From: VAZQ01 sp963835165
Lineage (GTDB): Bacteria > Pseudomonadota > Alphaproteobacteria > Rhizobiales > Xanthobacteraceae
DNA length: 64,000 bases
NCBI GenBank assembly: GCA_963835165.1
Contig: CAWIGD010000022.1
Span: 174,676 to 238,675, forward strand
Direction of reading: 5' to 3'
Below the pieces are notes generated by a model. It did not search any database. It was not told where the DNA came from and was given only the letters and a program-made list of their open reading frames with translations. Position numbers and translations under genes: made by a program. Below, piece after piece: positions 27,438-37,600 of this stretch (positions are counted from its first letter, which is position 1; each line of letters opens with the position of its first letter).

Positions 27438-27654
27438 GGCTGGCCGCACTATGCCGCGGGCTTTCCATCGGGACAACCATTGGCCATCCGGTACGGTCGC
27501 TGGCGCTCCCACACCCGCACTCGAGACTGCAATTCGTGGCGATTATGCTCGCGGGGTTGCTTTTCCCGGGTTTTGCTCCCGCATTCCGCCTTTTCCGCTG
27601 CGGCGCACTCGGATATGAGGGCGCCGGCGCCCTACGCGCCCGGGAGGCCGGCCA

Positions 27655-29019
27655 TTGGTCAGTGAACGCACCTGCCTTGCCATCGTGCTCGCAGCCGGCG
27701 AGGGCACCCGCATGCGCTCGGCGCGGCCGAAGGTGTTGCACAGGATCGCCGGCCGATCGTTGCTTGCCCATGTGCTCGACGCGGTTTCCGAAGCCGGAGC
27801 TACCGCAACGGCCGTCGTGGTTGGGCCGGACAGCGATGCGGTCGCGACTGAAGCCAGGCGAGTGCTGCCGGATGCCAAGATCTTTGTGCAGTCGGAACGC
27901 CGCGGCACCGCCCACGCCGTGCTGGCGGCACGGGGCGCCATCACCCGTATGCCCGACGATGTTCTGGTGATTTTCGGCGACACGCCGCTGGTCCGGCCGC
28001 AAACCTTACTTCGAATTCGGGAAGGCCTGCGCAAAGGCGCGGCCGTCGTGGTGCTGGGCTTTCGGCCGAGGAACGCCACTGGTTATGGGCGCCTCGTGGT
28101 GGAGGGCGGCGAACTGGTCGCGATCCGCGAGGAACTCGATGCGTCACCGGCGGAGCGGGCGATCGACCTGTGCAACGGCGGTCTCATGGCGTTTTCCGGT
28201 CCGTGTGCGCTGCCAATCCTCGAGCGGATCGGCAACGACAATCGCAAAGGCGAATATTATCTCACCGATGCCATCGCCATCGCCCGCACCATGGGTCACA
28301 AGGCGATCGTCATCGAGACCGAGGAGGACGACGTGCGCGGAATCAACACCAACGCACAGCTCGCGGAGACCGAAGCGGCGCTGCAGCAGCGCCTGCGCAG
28401 GGCGGCGATGGAGGCCGGCGTCACCCTGGTTGCGCCCGAAACGGTGTTTCTGTCGTCGGACACCAAGTTCGGCCGCGACGTGGTGGTAGAACAGTTCGTG
28501 GTGTTCGGACCTGGCGTCGTGGTCGAGGACAATGCGCTTATCCGCTCGTTTTCTCATCTCGACCGCGCGCATGTGGGCAAAGGCGCGGTGGTCGGGCCTT
28601 ACGCTCGCTTGCGGCCCGGTGCGCGCCTGCAGGATGACGTGCACATCGGCAACTTCGTCGAGATCAAGGAAGCCGTGATCGAGACCGGCGCCAAGGCCAA
28701 TCACCTGAGCTATATTGGCGACGCGACCGTCGGGGCTGGCGCCAATGTCGGCGCCGGTACCATCACTTGCAACTACGATGGCGCCGACAAGCATCGCACC
28801 GAGATCGGCAAGAACGCGTTCATCGGCTCCAATTCGGCGCTGGTCGCGCCGGTCAAGATCGGCGATGGCGCGTATATAGGTTCGGGCTCGGTGATCACAC
28901 GGGACGTGCCGGCGGATGCCCTTGCGATCGGTCGCGGACAGCAGGTCGTCAAGGAGGGTTGGGCGCGGCGCTTGCGCGATCTCAAGTCTGCGAACAAGAA
29001 GCGCACACCCGCGACCTGA
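27655..29019 (+). CDS. glmU: Bifunctional UDP-GlcNAc pyrophosphorylase/GlcN-1-P acetyltransferase
   Basis: A 454-residue GlmU. The uridyltransferase domain has the LAAGEGTRMRSARPKVLHR motif at residues 9-27. The left-handed beta-helix acetyltransferase domain has KANHLSYIGDA (catalytic His) and NVGAGTITCNYDG. It makes UDP-GlcNAc for peptidoglycan and LPS in the cytoplasm. The TTG start is chosen because GGGAGG lies eight bases upstream and no ATG fits. It is followed after 125 bases by glmS, the previous step of the same pathway. Confidence 0.96.
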   Translation: MVSERTCLAIVLAAGEGTRMRSARPKVLHRIAGRSLLAHVLDAVSEAGATATAVVVGPDSDAVATEARRVLPDAKIFVQSERRGTAHAVLAARGAITRMPDDVLVIFGDTPLVRPQTLLRIREGLRKGAAVVVLGFRPRNATGYGRLVVEGGELVAIREELDASPAERAIDLCNGGLMAFSGPCALPILERIGNDNRKGEYYLTDAIAIARTMGHKAIVIETEEDDVRGINTNAQLAETEAALQQRLRRAAMEAGVTLVAPETVFLSSDTKFGRDVVVEQFVVFGPGVVVEDNALIRSFSHLDRAHVGKGAVVGPYARLRPGARLQDDVHIGNFVEIKEAVIETGAKANHLSYIGDATVGAGANVGAGTITCNYDGADKHRTEIGKNAFIGSNSALVAPVKIGDGAYIGSGSVITRDVPADALAIGRGQQVVKEGWARRLRDLKSANKKRTPAT

Positions 29020-29144
29020 CCGCGAGCGTGTCGTCTTACCTTGTCACAAGTTGAGAACTATATTGATTTCCTTGCGGCATTCGGCGCCGATACACCTTCG
29101 TCGGGGTAGAATCCGCACGATCAGCATAGGAGGCGGCCGCTCGC

Positions 29145-30971
29145 ATGTGCGGAATTGTGGGCATTCTCGGGCGTGAGCCGGTCGCAGCCGGGCTCGTCGA
29201 CGCGCTCAAGCGGCTCGAATATCGGGGCTATGACTCCGCCGGCATCGCCACTCTGGAAGGCGGACGGCTCGGTCGTCGTCGAGCCGAGGGCAAACTGCGC
29301 AATCTCGAAGCCAGACTCGCGCGTGAGCCGCTTGCGGGGAACATCGGCATCGGTCACACCCGCTGGGCAACCCACGGCCGACCGACCGAAAGCAATGCGC
29401 ATCCCCATGCCACCGACCGGGTTGCGGTGGTTCACAACGGCATCATCGAGAACTTCCGCGAACTGCGCGATGAGCTCAAGAAAAAGGGCGCGACATTTGG
29501 CTCCGACACCGACACCGAGGTGATCGCCCATCTCGTGACCGAAGAGATGAAGAACGGTAGCTCGCCCGCCAAGGCGGTGGCGGCGGCGCTGCCGCGGTTG
29601 CGTGGCGCCTTCGCGCTCGCCTTTCTGTTCACGGGCGAAGACAATCTCCTCATCGGCGCGCGCAAGGGCTCGCCGCTTGCGATCGGCTACGGCGACGGCG
29701 AAATGTATCTCGGCTCCGACGCGATCGCGCTCGCACCCTTTACCGACGCAATCTCCTATCTCGAGGATGGCGACACGGCCGTGCTCACCCGCAACAGCGT
29801 GGCAGTCCGCAACGCCATGGGCGGCGAGGTCGAGCGTGCTGTGATCAAATCATCGGCCGCGGCCTTCCTCGTGGATAAGGGCAATTACCGCCACTTCATG
29901 GCCAAGGAAATTCACGAGCAGCCGGAGGTCGTCGGCCACACGCTCGCGCATTACCTCGACATGGCCTCCGAGCGCGTGCGGTTGCCGGCCAATCTGTCGT
30001 TCGACTTCAACGCGCTCGAGCGGGTGTCGATAGCGGCTTGCGGCACCGCCTATTACGCCGGACTGGTCGCCAAATATTGGTTCGAGCGGTTTGCGCGTTT
30101 GCCGGTCGAGATCGATGTTGCGTCCGAATTCCGCTACCGCGAGGCCCCGCTGAAAGCCGGTGGCCTCGCGATTTTCGTATCGCAGTCGGGCGAGACTGCG
30201 GACACGCTGGCGACGCTGCGCTACGCCAAGGAGCACAAGCAGCATACGGTCGCGGTGGCCAACGTGCAGACCTCGACGATCGCACGCGAAAGCGATGCGG
30301 TTTTGCCGACGCTAGCCGGCCCGGAAATCGGCGTTGCCTCGACCAAGGCGTTCACCTGTCAACTCGCGGTCCTGGCCTGTCTTGCGGTGGCCGCCGGCCG
30401 GGCGCGCGGGATTTTGTCCGAGGACGAGGAGAAGGCGCTCGTGCATGCCTTGATCGAGGTGCCTCGATTGATGGCGGAGGCCCTCGCCCTCGAGCCACAG
30501 ATCGAGCGTCTGGCGCGCGACCTCGCGAAAAGCCGGGACGTGCTCTATCTCGGCCGCGGCACCAGTTATCCGCTTGCACTCGAAGGGGCGCTCAAACTCA
30601 AGGAAATCTCCTACATCCACGCCGAAGGGTACGCCGCGGGCGAGCTCAAGCACGGACCCATCGCGCTGATCGACGAAAACATGCCAGTGATCGTCATCGC
30701 GCCGTACGACGAGGTGTTCGAAAAAACCCTGTCCAACATGCAGGAAGTTGCCGCCCGCGAAGGAAAGATCATTCTCCTCAGCGATCCCCAAGGCGCCCGC
30801 GAGGCGCACGTGGATACGCTGTTCAAGCTCACGCTTCCGGCCATGCCCGCCACAGTGACGCCACTAGTCTACGCCATTCCCGTGCAGCTCATTGCGTATC
30901 ATACGGCTGCCCTGATGGGTAAAGACGTCGACCAGCCGCGCAGTCTCGCCAAGTCAGTCACAGTCGAGTGA
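29145..30971 (+). CDS. glmS: Glutamine-fructose-6-phosphate aminotransferase
   Basis: A 608-residue GlmS, which makes glucosamine-6-phosphate. The N-terminal nucleophile Cys follows Met (MCGIVGILGREP), with HTRWATHGRPTE and HNGIIENF in the glutaminase domain. Two SIS domains follow (SQSGETADTLATLRYAKE; YIHAEGYAAGELKHGPIALI). The end AKSVTVE is canonical. A ribosome site TAGGAGG lies close upstream. Length matches the family. No glmS ribozyme is expected in this lineage and none was seen. Confidence 0.97.
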   Translation: MCGIVGILGREPVAAGLVDALKRLEYRGYDSAGIATLEGGRLGRRRAEGKLRNLEARLAREPLAGNIGIGHTRWATHGRPTESNAHPHATDRVAVVHNGIIENFRELRDELKKKGATFGSDTDTEVIAHLVTEEMKNGSSPAKAVAAALPRLRGAFALAFLFTGEDNLLIGARKGSPLAIGYGDGEMYLGSDAIALAPFTDAISYLEDGDTAVLTRNSVAVRNAMGGEVERAVIKSSAAAFLVDKGNYRHFMAKEIHEQPEVVGHTLAHYLDMASERVRLPANLSFDFNALERVSIAACGTAYYAGLVAKYWFERFARLPVEIDVASEFRYREAPLKAGGLAIFVSQSGETADTLATLRYAKEHKQHTVAVANVQTSTIARESDAVLPTLAGPEIGVASTKAFTCQLAVLACLAVAAGRARGILSEDEEKALVHALIEVPRLMAEALALEPQIERLARDLAKSRDVLYLGRGTSYPLALEGALKLKEISYIHAEGYAAGELKHGPIALIDENMPVIVIAPYDEVFEKTLSNMQEVAAREGKIILLSDPQGAREAHVDTLFKLTLPAMPATVTPLVYAIPVQLIAYHTAALMGKDVDQPRSLAKSVTVE

Positions 30972-31056
30972 TCGGCCGCGGCTTTTATGCATATCGTCGC
31001 GGCGCGCGCATACGGGTAATCTCCGGCCGGCGTGGTATTGAGAAGATCGTTGTCGC

Positions 31057-31851
31057 ATGAACGAGTTTGATCGCAATCCTGGAATCGTGCCGACGGTGCC
31101 GCCGGTCGATCCGCCGTCCGACCCGGCCAAGCCGGTGCCGATCCATCACAGCATGGTCATCCGGCTGCGCAACTATTTCTTGACCGGCCTCGTTCTCGTG
31201 GGGCCGGCCTATATCACCATCAGCCTCACCTGGTGGTTCATCAATTGGGTCGACGATCTGGTGCGACCCTTCATTCCAATCACCTATCGACCGGACACCT
31301 ATCTGCCGGTGAAAATTCCGGGCACCGGCCTGATCATCGCGCTCACCGCGCTGACGCTGCTCGGGTTCCTGACCGCCAATTTCGTGGGACGCAAGCTCGT
31401 CGAAGCCGGCGAAAACATCCTTAACCGCATGCCGGTGGTGCGGCCCATCTACAAGAGTTTGAAGCAGATTTTCGAGACGCTGTTTGCAAAGGGCGGCTCG
31501 AGCTTCCGCCGCGTCGGTCTGGTGGAGTTTCCCTCGCCCGGCATGTGGTCGCTGGTCTTCCTGTCAAATCCGGCAAGCGCCGATATCGCGGTCCGACTCC
31601 CCGATACCGAGCACGTTGCGGCTTTCATGCCCTGCACACCAAACCCGACCACCGGCTTTTTCTTCTATGTGCCGCGCCGGGATGTTGTCGATCTCGACAT
31701 CACGGTCGAGGCCGCGATGACGCTGCTGATGTCGGCCGGAATGGTGCAGCCGGGCGCCGTCGACCAGCAAAAGAAGCTCGCCGCTCTCGCTGAGACTGCT
31801 CGCATCGCGCAGGTGGCACAGTCGAGCCGCACCGCCGCCCCGGCGAAGTGA
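31057..31851 (+). CDS. DUF502 inner-membrane protein
   Basis: A 264-residue protein with a Pro-rich N-terminus, two membrane helices (YFLTGLVLVGPAYITISLTWW; GLIIALTALTLLGFLTANFVG) and a soluble C-terminal domain with the DUF502 hallmarks IYKSLKQIFETL and SPGMWSLVFLS and PNPTTGFFFYVPRRDV. The function of DUF502 is unknown; it is common next to recG in Alphaproteobacteria, as here. Convergent with recG, one base apart, so no room exists for a separate terminator. Confidence 0.87.
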   Translation: MNEFDRNPGIVPTVPPVDPPSDPAKPVPIHHSMVIRLRNYFLTGLVLVGPAYITISLTWWFINWVDDLVRPFIPITYRPDTYLPVKIPGTGLIIALTALTLLGFLTANFVGRKLVEAGENILNRMPVVRPIYKSLKQIFETLFAKGGSSFRRVGLVEFPSPGMWSLVFLSNPASADIAVRLPDTEHVAAFMPCTPNPTTGFFFYVPRRDVVDLDITVEAAMTLLMSAGMVQPGAVDQQKKLAALAETARIAQVAQSSRTAAPAK

Positions 31852-31852
31852 C

Positions 31853-33958
31853 CTAGCCCGCGCGGATCAGCCTGATCGCCTCATCGCGCTCGAACAGATA
31901 GAGCAGATGGCGTAGCGCCTGCCCCCGTGGCGAAGCCAAGGTCGGGTCCTTCGCCAGCACCAGCGCGGCGTCGTCACGCGCAGCGCCGATCAGCTTGCCA
32001 TGCGCCTCAATGCGGGCGATGCGGAACCCCGGCATGCCCGACTGCCGCGTGCCGAGCACGTCGCCTTCCCCCCGCAGCTTGAGGTCTTCCTCGGCGATAC
32101 GGAAGCCGTCTTCGGTCTCCCGCATGATATTGAGCCGCGCCTTGGCGGTTTCCCCGAGCGGTTCCTTGTAGAGCAGAAGACAGGTCGAATGCTCGGCGCC
32201 CCGTCCGATGCGTCCGCGCAACTGATGGAGCTGGGCGAGCCCGAAGCGTTCGGCGTGCTCGATCACCATGACCGTCGCCTCCGGCACATCGACACCGACC
32301 TCGATCACGGTGGTGGCGACGAGGAGCCGGGTCTCGCCGGCAGCGAAGCGCTCCATGGCGCGGTCTTTGTCCACGCCCTTCATGCGGCCGTGCACGAGAT
32401 CGACCATCGCGCCGAAGCGCTCCTTCAACGCGGCAAAACGTTGTTCCGCCGCGGCGAGATCGCTACTTTCGGTTACCTCCACCAGCGGACATACCCAGTA
32501 GACGCGGCGGCCCTCGGCAAGCGCACGCCCGGCGGCAGCGACCATTTCGTCGAGCCGGCCGAGCGGGATCGTGCGGGTGTCGATCGGCTCGCGCCCGGCA
32601 GGTTTTTCACGCAGTTCCGATACATCCATGTCGCCGAAGTAGGTCAGCACCAGGGTGCGCGGGATCGGCGTCGCCGTCATCACCAGCACGTCGACCGCTT
32701 GACCCTTCTTGGCGAGAGCAAGACGCTGGTGCACTCCAAACCGATGCTGCTCGTCGACCACGGCGAGCGCGAGGTCCCGAAATTCGACCTCCTCTTGGAA
32801 CAGCGCATGGGTGCCGATGAGCACATGGGTGTCGCCGAGGACGAGCTTTTCCAGGATATCCTTGCGTTCGCGTCCGCGCTCGCGTCCGGTCAGGATAGCG
32901 ACATTGATCCCGGCCGCCGCCGCCAGCGTCGCTACGGTATTGAAATGCTGCCGCGCCAAGAGTTCGGTCGGTGCCATCAGCGCGGCTTGGCGGCCGCCTT
33001 CGATCACCGCCGCGGCGGCAAGCAAGGCCACCACGGTCTTGCCCGACCCCACGTCGCCCTGGAGGAGCCGCAGCATGCGCTCTGGCTTGGCAAGATCGGC
33101 GACAATTTCGCCGACGGCGCGCGTCTGAGAGTGCGTGAGCGAGTAGGGCAGCGTCTCGATCAGTTTTTTCCGGATGTGCCCGGTGCCGGCGGTAGCACGG
33201 CCGGCGGGGCGCCGCAGATGGGCGCGCACCAGCGCAAGCGCCAGCTGTCCCGCCAGGAACTCGTCGTAGGCCAGCCGCGACCAAGCCAATCCTTCCGGCA
33301 GCAGATCGGCGGGTTCCGCCGGCCGGTGCACGACACGCAGCGCGTCGGCGAAGGCCGGAAAGCGTTCGCGCGCAACCCAACTCGGCTCCTGCCATTCGGG
33401 CAGGGTCCGTACGCGGGCAAGAGCTGCGTCAACGGCTTTGTTTATCTGATTGAGACTGAGCCCCTCCGTCAGGGCATACACGGGCTCGACCAGCGGCAGC
33501 TTCGCCAAATCGACCTCGGCGACGACGCGGTCGGGGTGCACCATCTGCCGTGTATGGTCATAGAGGGCGACCGTGCCCGATACGTATCGCCGCTCTCCCA
33601 CGGGCAACAGCTTCTGCAGGTAATCCTTGCGCGCATTGAAATAAGTCAGAGTGAGATCGCCGGTCTCGTCGCTGGTATAGATCTGATAGGGCGCACGCGG
33701 CCGGTGCGGCGGTGGCGGCCGGTGTCGATCGACGGTGACCGCGACGGTGACGACGGTGTCGGGCACCACGTCGCGCAGTTTCGGCCGCGCGCGGCGGTCG
33801 ATCGCGCCGGTGGGCAGATGAAACAGGAGGTCGACGACACGCGCCTCCTCCTCGCGGCCGAACAGCCGACGGTAGAGCTTCTCGAGCCGAGAGCCGACGC
33901 CGGGGAGCGTCGTAATCAAGGCAAAAAACGGATTGAGCAGGCTCGGCCGCATGACCAT
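31853..33958 (-). CDS. recG: ATP-dependent DNA helicase RecG
   Basis: A 701-residue RecG that remodels stalled forks and Holliday junctions. The N-terminal wedge/OB region (TLPGVGSRLEKLYRRLFG, LTYFNARKDYLQKLLPVG) precedes the helicase core: Walker A LQGDVGSGKTVVALL, DEQH box, TATPIPRTLVLTYFGDMDVSEL and QLRGRIGRGAEHSTCLLLY. Starts at 33958 or 33952 are both possible. Intact and of normal length. Confidence 0.96.
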   Translation of the reverse strand: MVMRPSLLNPFFALITTLPGVGSRLEKLYRRLFGREEEARVVDLLFHLPTGAIDRRARPKLRDVVPDTVVTVAVTVDRHRPPPPHRPRAPYQIYTSDETGDLTLTYFNARKDYLQKLLPVGERRYVSGTVALYDHTRQMVHPDRVVAEVDLAKLPLVEPVYALTEGLSLNQINKAVDAALARVRTLPEWQEPSWVARERFPAFADALRVVHRPAEPADLLPEGLAWSRLAYDEFLAGQLALALVRAHLRRPAGRATAGTGHIRKKLIETLPYSLTHSQTRAVGEIVADLAKPERMLRLLQGDVGSGKTVVALLAAAAVIEGGRQAALMAPTELLARQHFNTVATLAAAAGINVAILTGRERGRERKDILEKLVLGDTHVLIGTHALFQEEVEFRDLALAVVDEQHRFGVHQRLALAKKGQAVDVLVMTATPIPRTLVLTYFGDMDVSELREKPAGREPIDTRTIPLGRLDEMVAAAGRALAEGRRVYWVCPLVEVTESSDLAAAEQRFAALKERFGAMVDLVHGRMKGVDKDRAMERFAAGETRLLVATTVIEVGVDVPEATVMVIEHAERFGLAQLHQLRGRIGRGAEHSTCLLLYKEPLGETAKARLNIMRETEDGFRIAEEDLKLRGEGDVLGTRQSGMPGFRIARIEAHGKLIGAARDDAALVLAKDPTLASPRGQALRHLLYLFERDEAIRLIRAG

Positions 33959-34361
33959 CCCGGACTTTCGTCGCCAATGCTCGCGCGGCCGCGCCGGATA
34001 GGCAATGCGGTTTGGCGCGGCGGTGCTACAGACCGGGGTAGAGGTGGGCGTCGCACCGGGTCCTTTATCGCACCGTCACGCTCATTCTTTCACCTCGAAA
34101 GCAGCCGACGGTCTCCGGCGGGATGCAGCCATACGTCGACAAGGCCGATGCGTCTCGTCTTCCCGCCAGCCGATCCCATGCCCGCCCCTGACATCCGGCC
34201 TCCGTCTCGCTATATCACCGTCGCCGGCGAATACTTGGCCACGGCTTCGAGCCATCGGCGGCTGACGGCGCGGCGCACGGCCGATACTGCCGAGGTGAAA
34301 TGGCGAGGGACTCGACCGGGGAGCGGTTGTTAGCTTTGCGCAGGCGGGCGGTGAGGAACCG
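33959..34361. other. Intergenic region between divergent recG and sdhE
   Basis: About 400 bases between outward-facing genes. It must hold promoters for both. Open frames present on either strand have no recognisable protein features. No RNA gene, repeat or clear promoter boxes were identified by eye. Confidence 0.4.
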
Positions 34362-34655
34362 ATGACCGGCACGACACGTTCGAGCGACGGACTGGATGTT
34401 CGCCGGCGCAAGCTCTTGTTCCGCTCCTGGCATCGCGGCATGCGGGAAATGGACTTGATCATGGGCCACTTCGCCGATGCCACTGTTGCGCAGTTGACGC
34501 ACCAGGAACTCACCGAGTTCGAGCAACTCATGGAGGTGCCGGACCGCGAGCTGCTGGCTTGGATCACGGGCGAAGCCGCCGTGCCAGCGGATCACGACAC
34601 GACGCTGTTCCGTCGGTTGCGCGATTTCAGCCATCGCCGCGAGCGTACGAGATAG
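34362..34655 (+). CDS. sdhE: FAD assembly factor SdhE
   Basis: A 97-residue small acidic/basic helical protein of the SdhE/YgfY/SdhAF2 family, which promotes covalent flavinylation of succinate dehydrogenase SdhA. The RGMREMDLIMGHFAD segment contains the family's conserved RGxxE core, followed by EFEQLMEVPDRELLAWITG. It ends two bases before the mfd start codon, so the pair is likely cotranscribed, a common arrangement in Alphaproteobacteria. Confidence 0.92.
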   Translation: MTGTTRSSDGLDVRRRKLLFRSWHRGMREMDLIMGHFADATVAQLTHQELTEFEQLMEVPDRELLAWITGEAAVPADHDTTLFRRLRDFSHRRERTR

Positions 34656-34657
34656 GC

Positions 34658-37600
34658 ATGGCACGCACTCCCGCCGAACTTTTGGTTCCGGGCCGCCCGC
34701 TCACGCTGGCGGGCGTCGCGGACGGCGCCGAAGGGCTCGTTGTTTCAGATCTCGCGCGCGCCGTTGCAGCACGCGGCGACGCGCCGGCAACGAGCCTTGT
34801 CGTCGTATGCCGCGACGGGCCGCGCATGGCCGCACTCGCGCGCGCGCTCGGCTTCTTCGCCCCCGATCTGGTCATCGACCAATTTCCCGCCTGGGACTGT
34901 CAGCCCTATGACCGGGTCTCGCCACATGCGGGCTTCGTCGCCCAGCGCATGACCGTGCTGTCCCGGTTGGTGCGCGTCAGAGGCCGCGGTCGTCCGTCGC
35001 TCCTGCTCACCACCGTCAACGCAATGCTCCAGCGGGTGCCGGCACGGGACTTCGTTGCCAGGCAAGCGCTTTCGGTCACGCCGGGCAATATGCTCGCGAT
35101 GGACGGCATCACCGGTTGGCTCGAACTCAACGGCTTCGTGCGCGCCTCGACGGTGCGCGAGCCCGGCGACTACGCAGTGCGTGGCGGCATCATCGATCTC
35201 TATCCGCCAGGCATGGCCGAACCGGTGCGGCTCGATTTCTTTGGCGACACGCTAGAAACGATCCGTAGCTTCGATCCCGAAAGCCAACGCACAACGGATC
35301 AGTTGCGCGCGCTCGATCTCGTGCCGGTAGCCGAATTCCAGCTTACGACCGAGACCATCCGGCGCTTCCGCCTGGGCTATGTGGAAGCTTTTGGCGCCCC
35401 CGCGCCCGACGACCTCCTCTATCACGCGGTGAGTGAAGGGCGCCGTCATCCCGGGATGGAGCACTGGTTGCCGCTCTTTCACGACCGGCTCGACACGCTG
35501 CTCGACTACGTGCCGGGTTCGCCGGTCGTGCTTGAGCCGCTCGCAGAGGACGCCGCCCGCGAACGCTTGGGCCAGATCAAGGACTATTTCGACGCGCGGC
35601 AGCACGCGCTTACGCAGCGCGGATCGGGGCCGCCCTACAAGCCACTGGCACCGGACAGGCTCTACCTTGGCCAAGCCGAATGGCGCGAAAGGCTCGGAAG
35701 CGTGGCGACGGCGCTGCTCACGCCGTTCGCAGTCCCGGAAGGGCAGGGGCCAGTGATAGATGCCGGCACCAAACAGGGGCGCAACTTCGCCGGCGAACGG
35801 GCCGAGGCCGGGGGGAATGTGTTCGAAGCGGTGACCAGGCACGTCACGGCGCTGCAGGCGGGCGGCAAGCGGGTCATCATCGCGTTGTGGAGCGAGGGTG
35901 CGCGCGAGCGCATGAGCCATGTACTCGCCGACCATGCGCTCGCCAATCTGACGCCGGTCGGGTCGTGGCAGGAAACGCTGACCCTGCCCAAGCCGCAGGT
36001 CGCGCTCGCAGTACTCGGGCTCGAAAGCGGCTTCGAGACCCTCGAAGCCGCCGTCATCGGCGAGCAGGACATTCTGGGCGACCGCCTGGTGCGCCCGCGG
36101 CGTGGCTCGCACCGGGCGGAAAACTTCATCGCCGAGGTGACGAGCCTCGCGGCCGGGGACCTGGTCGTCCATGTCGATCATGGGATCGGCCGCTTCGTAG
36201 GCCTGCGCGCGATCGAAGCCGCCGGCGCACCGCACGATTGTCTGGAAATCCACTATGCCGGCGGCGACAAGCTGTTCCTGCCGGTTGAAAACATCGAACT
36301 GCTGTCCCGCTACGGCTCGGAAGAGACCCACGTCGATCTCGACCGTCTTGGTGGCGGGGCTTGGCAGGCGCGCAAGGCGCGCATGAAGAGCCGTATTCGC
36401 GAGATCGCCAATGAGTTGATCAAGATCGCAGCCGAACGGCAGTTGCGGGAGGCGCCGCGCCTGAGCGTGGAGCACGGGGCCTACGACGAGTTCTGCGCCG
36501 GCTTCCCGTACGAGGAAACCGACGACCAGCAAGCCGCAATCGACGTGGTCCTGGGTGAACTCGCCTCCGGCCGACCCATGGATCGGCTGATCTGCGGAGA
36601 CGTGGGATTCGGCAAGACCGAAGTGGCGCTGCGCGCAGCGTTCGTTGCCGCGATGAGCGGCAAGCAAGTCGCGGTAATCGTGCCGACCACGCTGCTGGCC
36701 CGCCAGCACACGAAGACCTTTGCCGAACGCTTCCACGGTTTTCCGGTGAAGATTGCACAAGCCTCGCGCCTCGTGACCGGCAAGGACTTGGCGCGCGTGA
36801 AAAAAGGCATTGCGGAAGGGGACGTCGATATCGTCGTCGGTACCCATGCACTGCTCGGCAAAACGATCAAATTCAAAGATCTCGGGCTCCTGATCGTGGA
36901 CGAGGAGCAGCATTTCGGCGTTGCCCACAAGGAAAGGCTCAAACAGTTCCGCGCCGAAGTGCATGTGATCACGCTTACCGCAACCCCGATTCCGCGCACC
37001 TTGCAGCTTGCGCTCTCCGGCGTCCGCGATCTTTCGATCATCGCCTCCCCGCCGATCGATCGGCTTGCCGTTCGCACCTTCGTGGCGCCGTTCGATCCCC
37101 TGATCGTACGTGAGGCCCTGTTGCGCGAGCGCTATCGCGGCGGCCAGGCTTTCTATGTCTGCCCGCGTATCGAGGACCTCGCCGGCGCGAAAGATTTCCT
37201 CGACAAGCAAGTTCCGGAGATGCGTGTCGCGGTCGCCCATGGCCAGATGCCTTCGACCGTACTCGAAGACATCATGTCCGCATTCTACGACGGCAAATAC
37301 GACATGCTGTTGTCGACCACGATTATCGAATCCGGCCTCGACATCCCGACTGCGAACACCCTGATCGTACATCGCGCCGACCGCTTCGGGCTGTCCCAGC
37401 TCTATCAGCTGCGCGGGCGCGTGGGACGCTCGAAGGTGCGCGCTTATTCGCTGTTCACGTTGCCCGCGGTTGGCAAGATCACACCCCAGGCGGAGCGCCG
37501 GCTGACTGTGCTGCAGTCGCTGGATACGCTTGGCGCCGGTTTCCAGCTCGCCTCCCACGACCTCGATATCCGTGGCGCCGGCAATCTCCTGGGAGAAGAG

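Noticed and set aside
29020..29144. glmS ribozyme or riboswitch upstream of glmS
   Set aside because: The 125-base gap is too short and shows no ribozyme core; such ribozymes are typical of Firmicutes.
32000..34333. 777-codon plus-strand frame
   Set aside because: Antisense to recG; no recognisable protein features.
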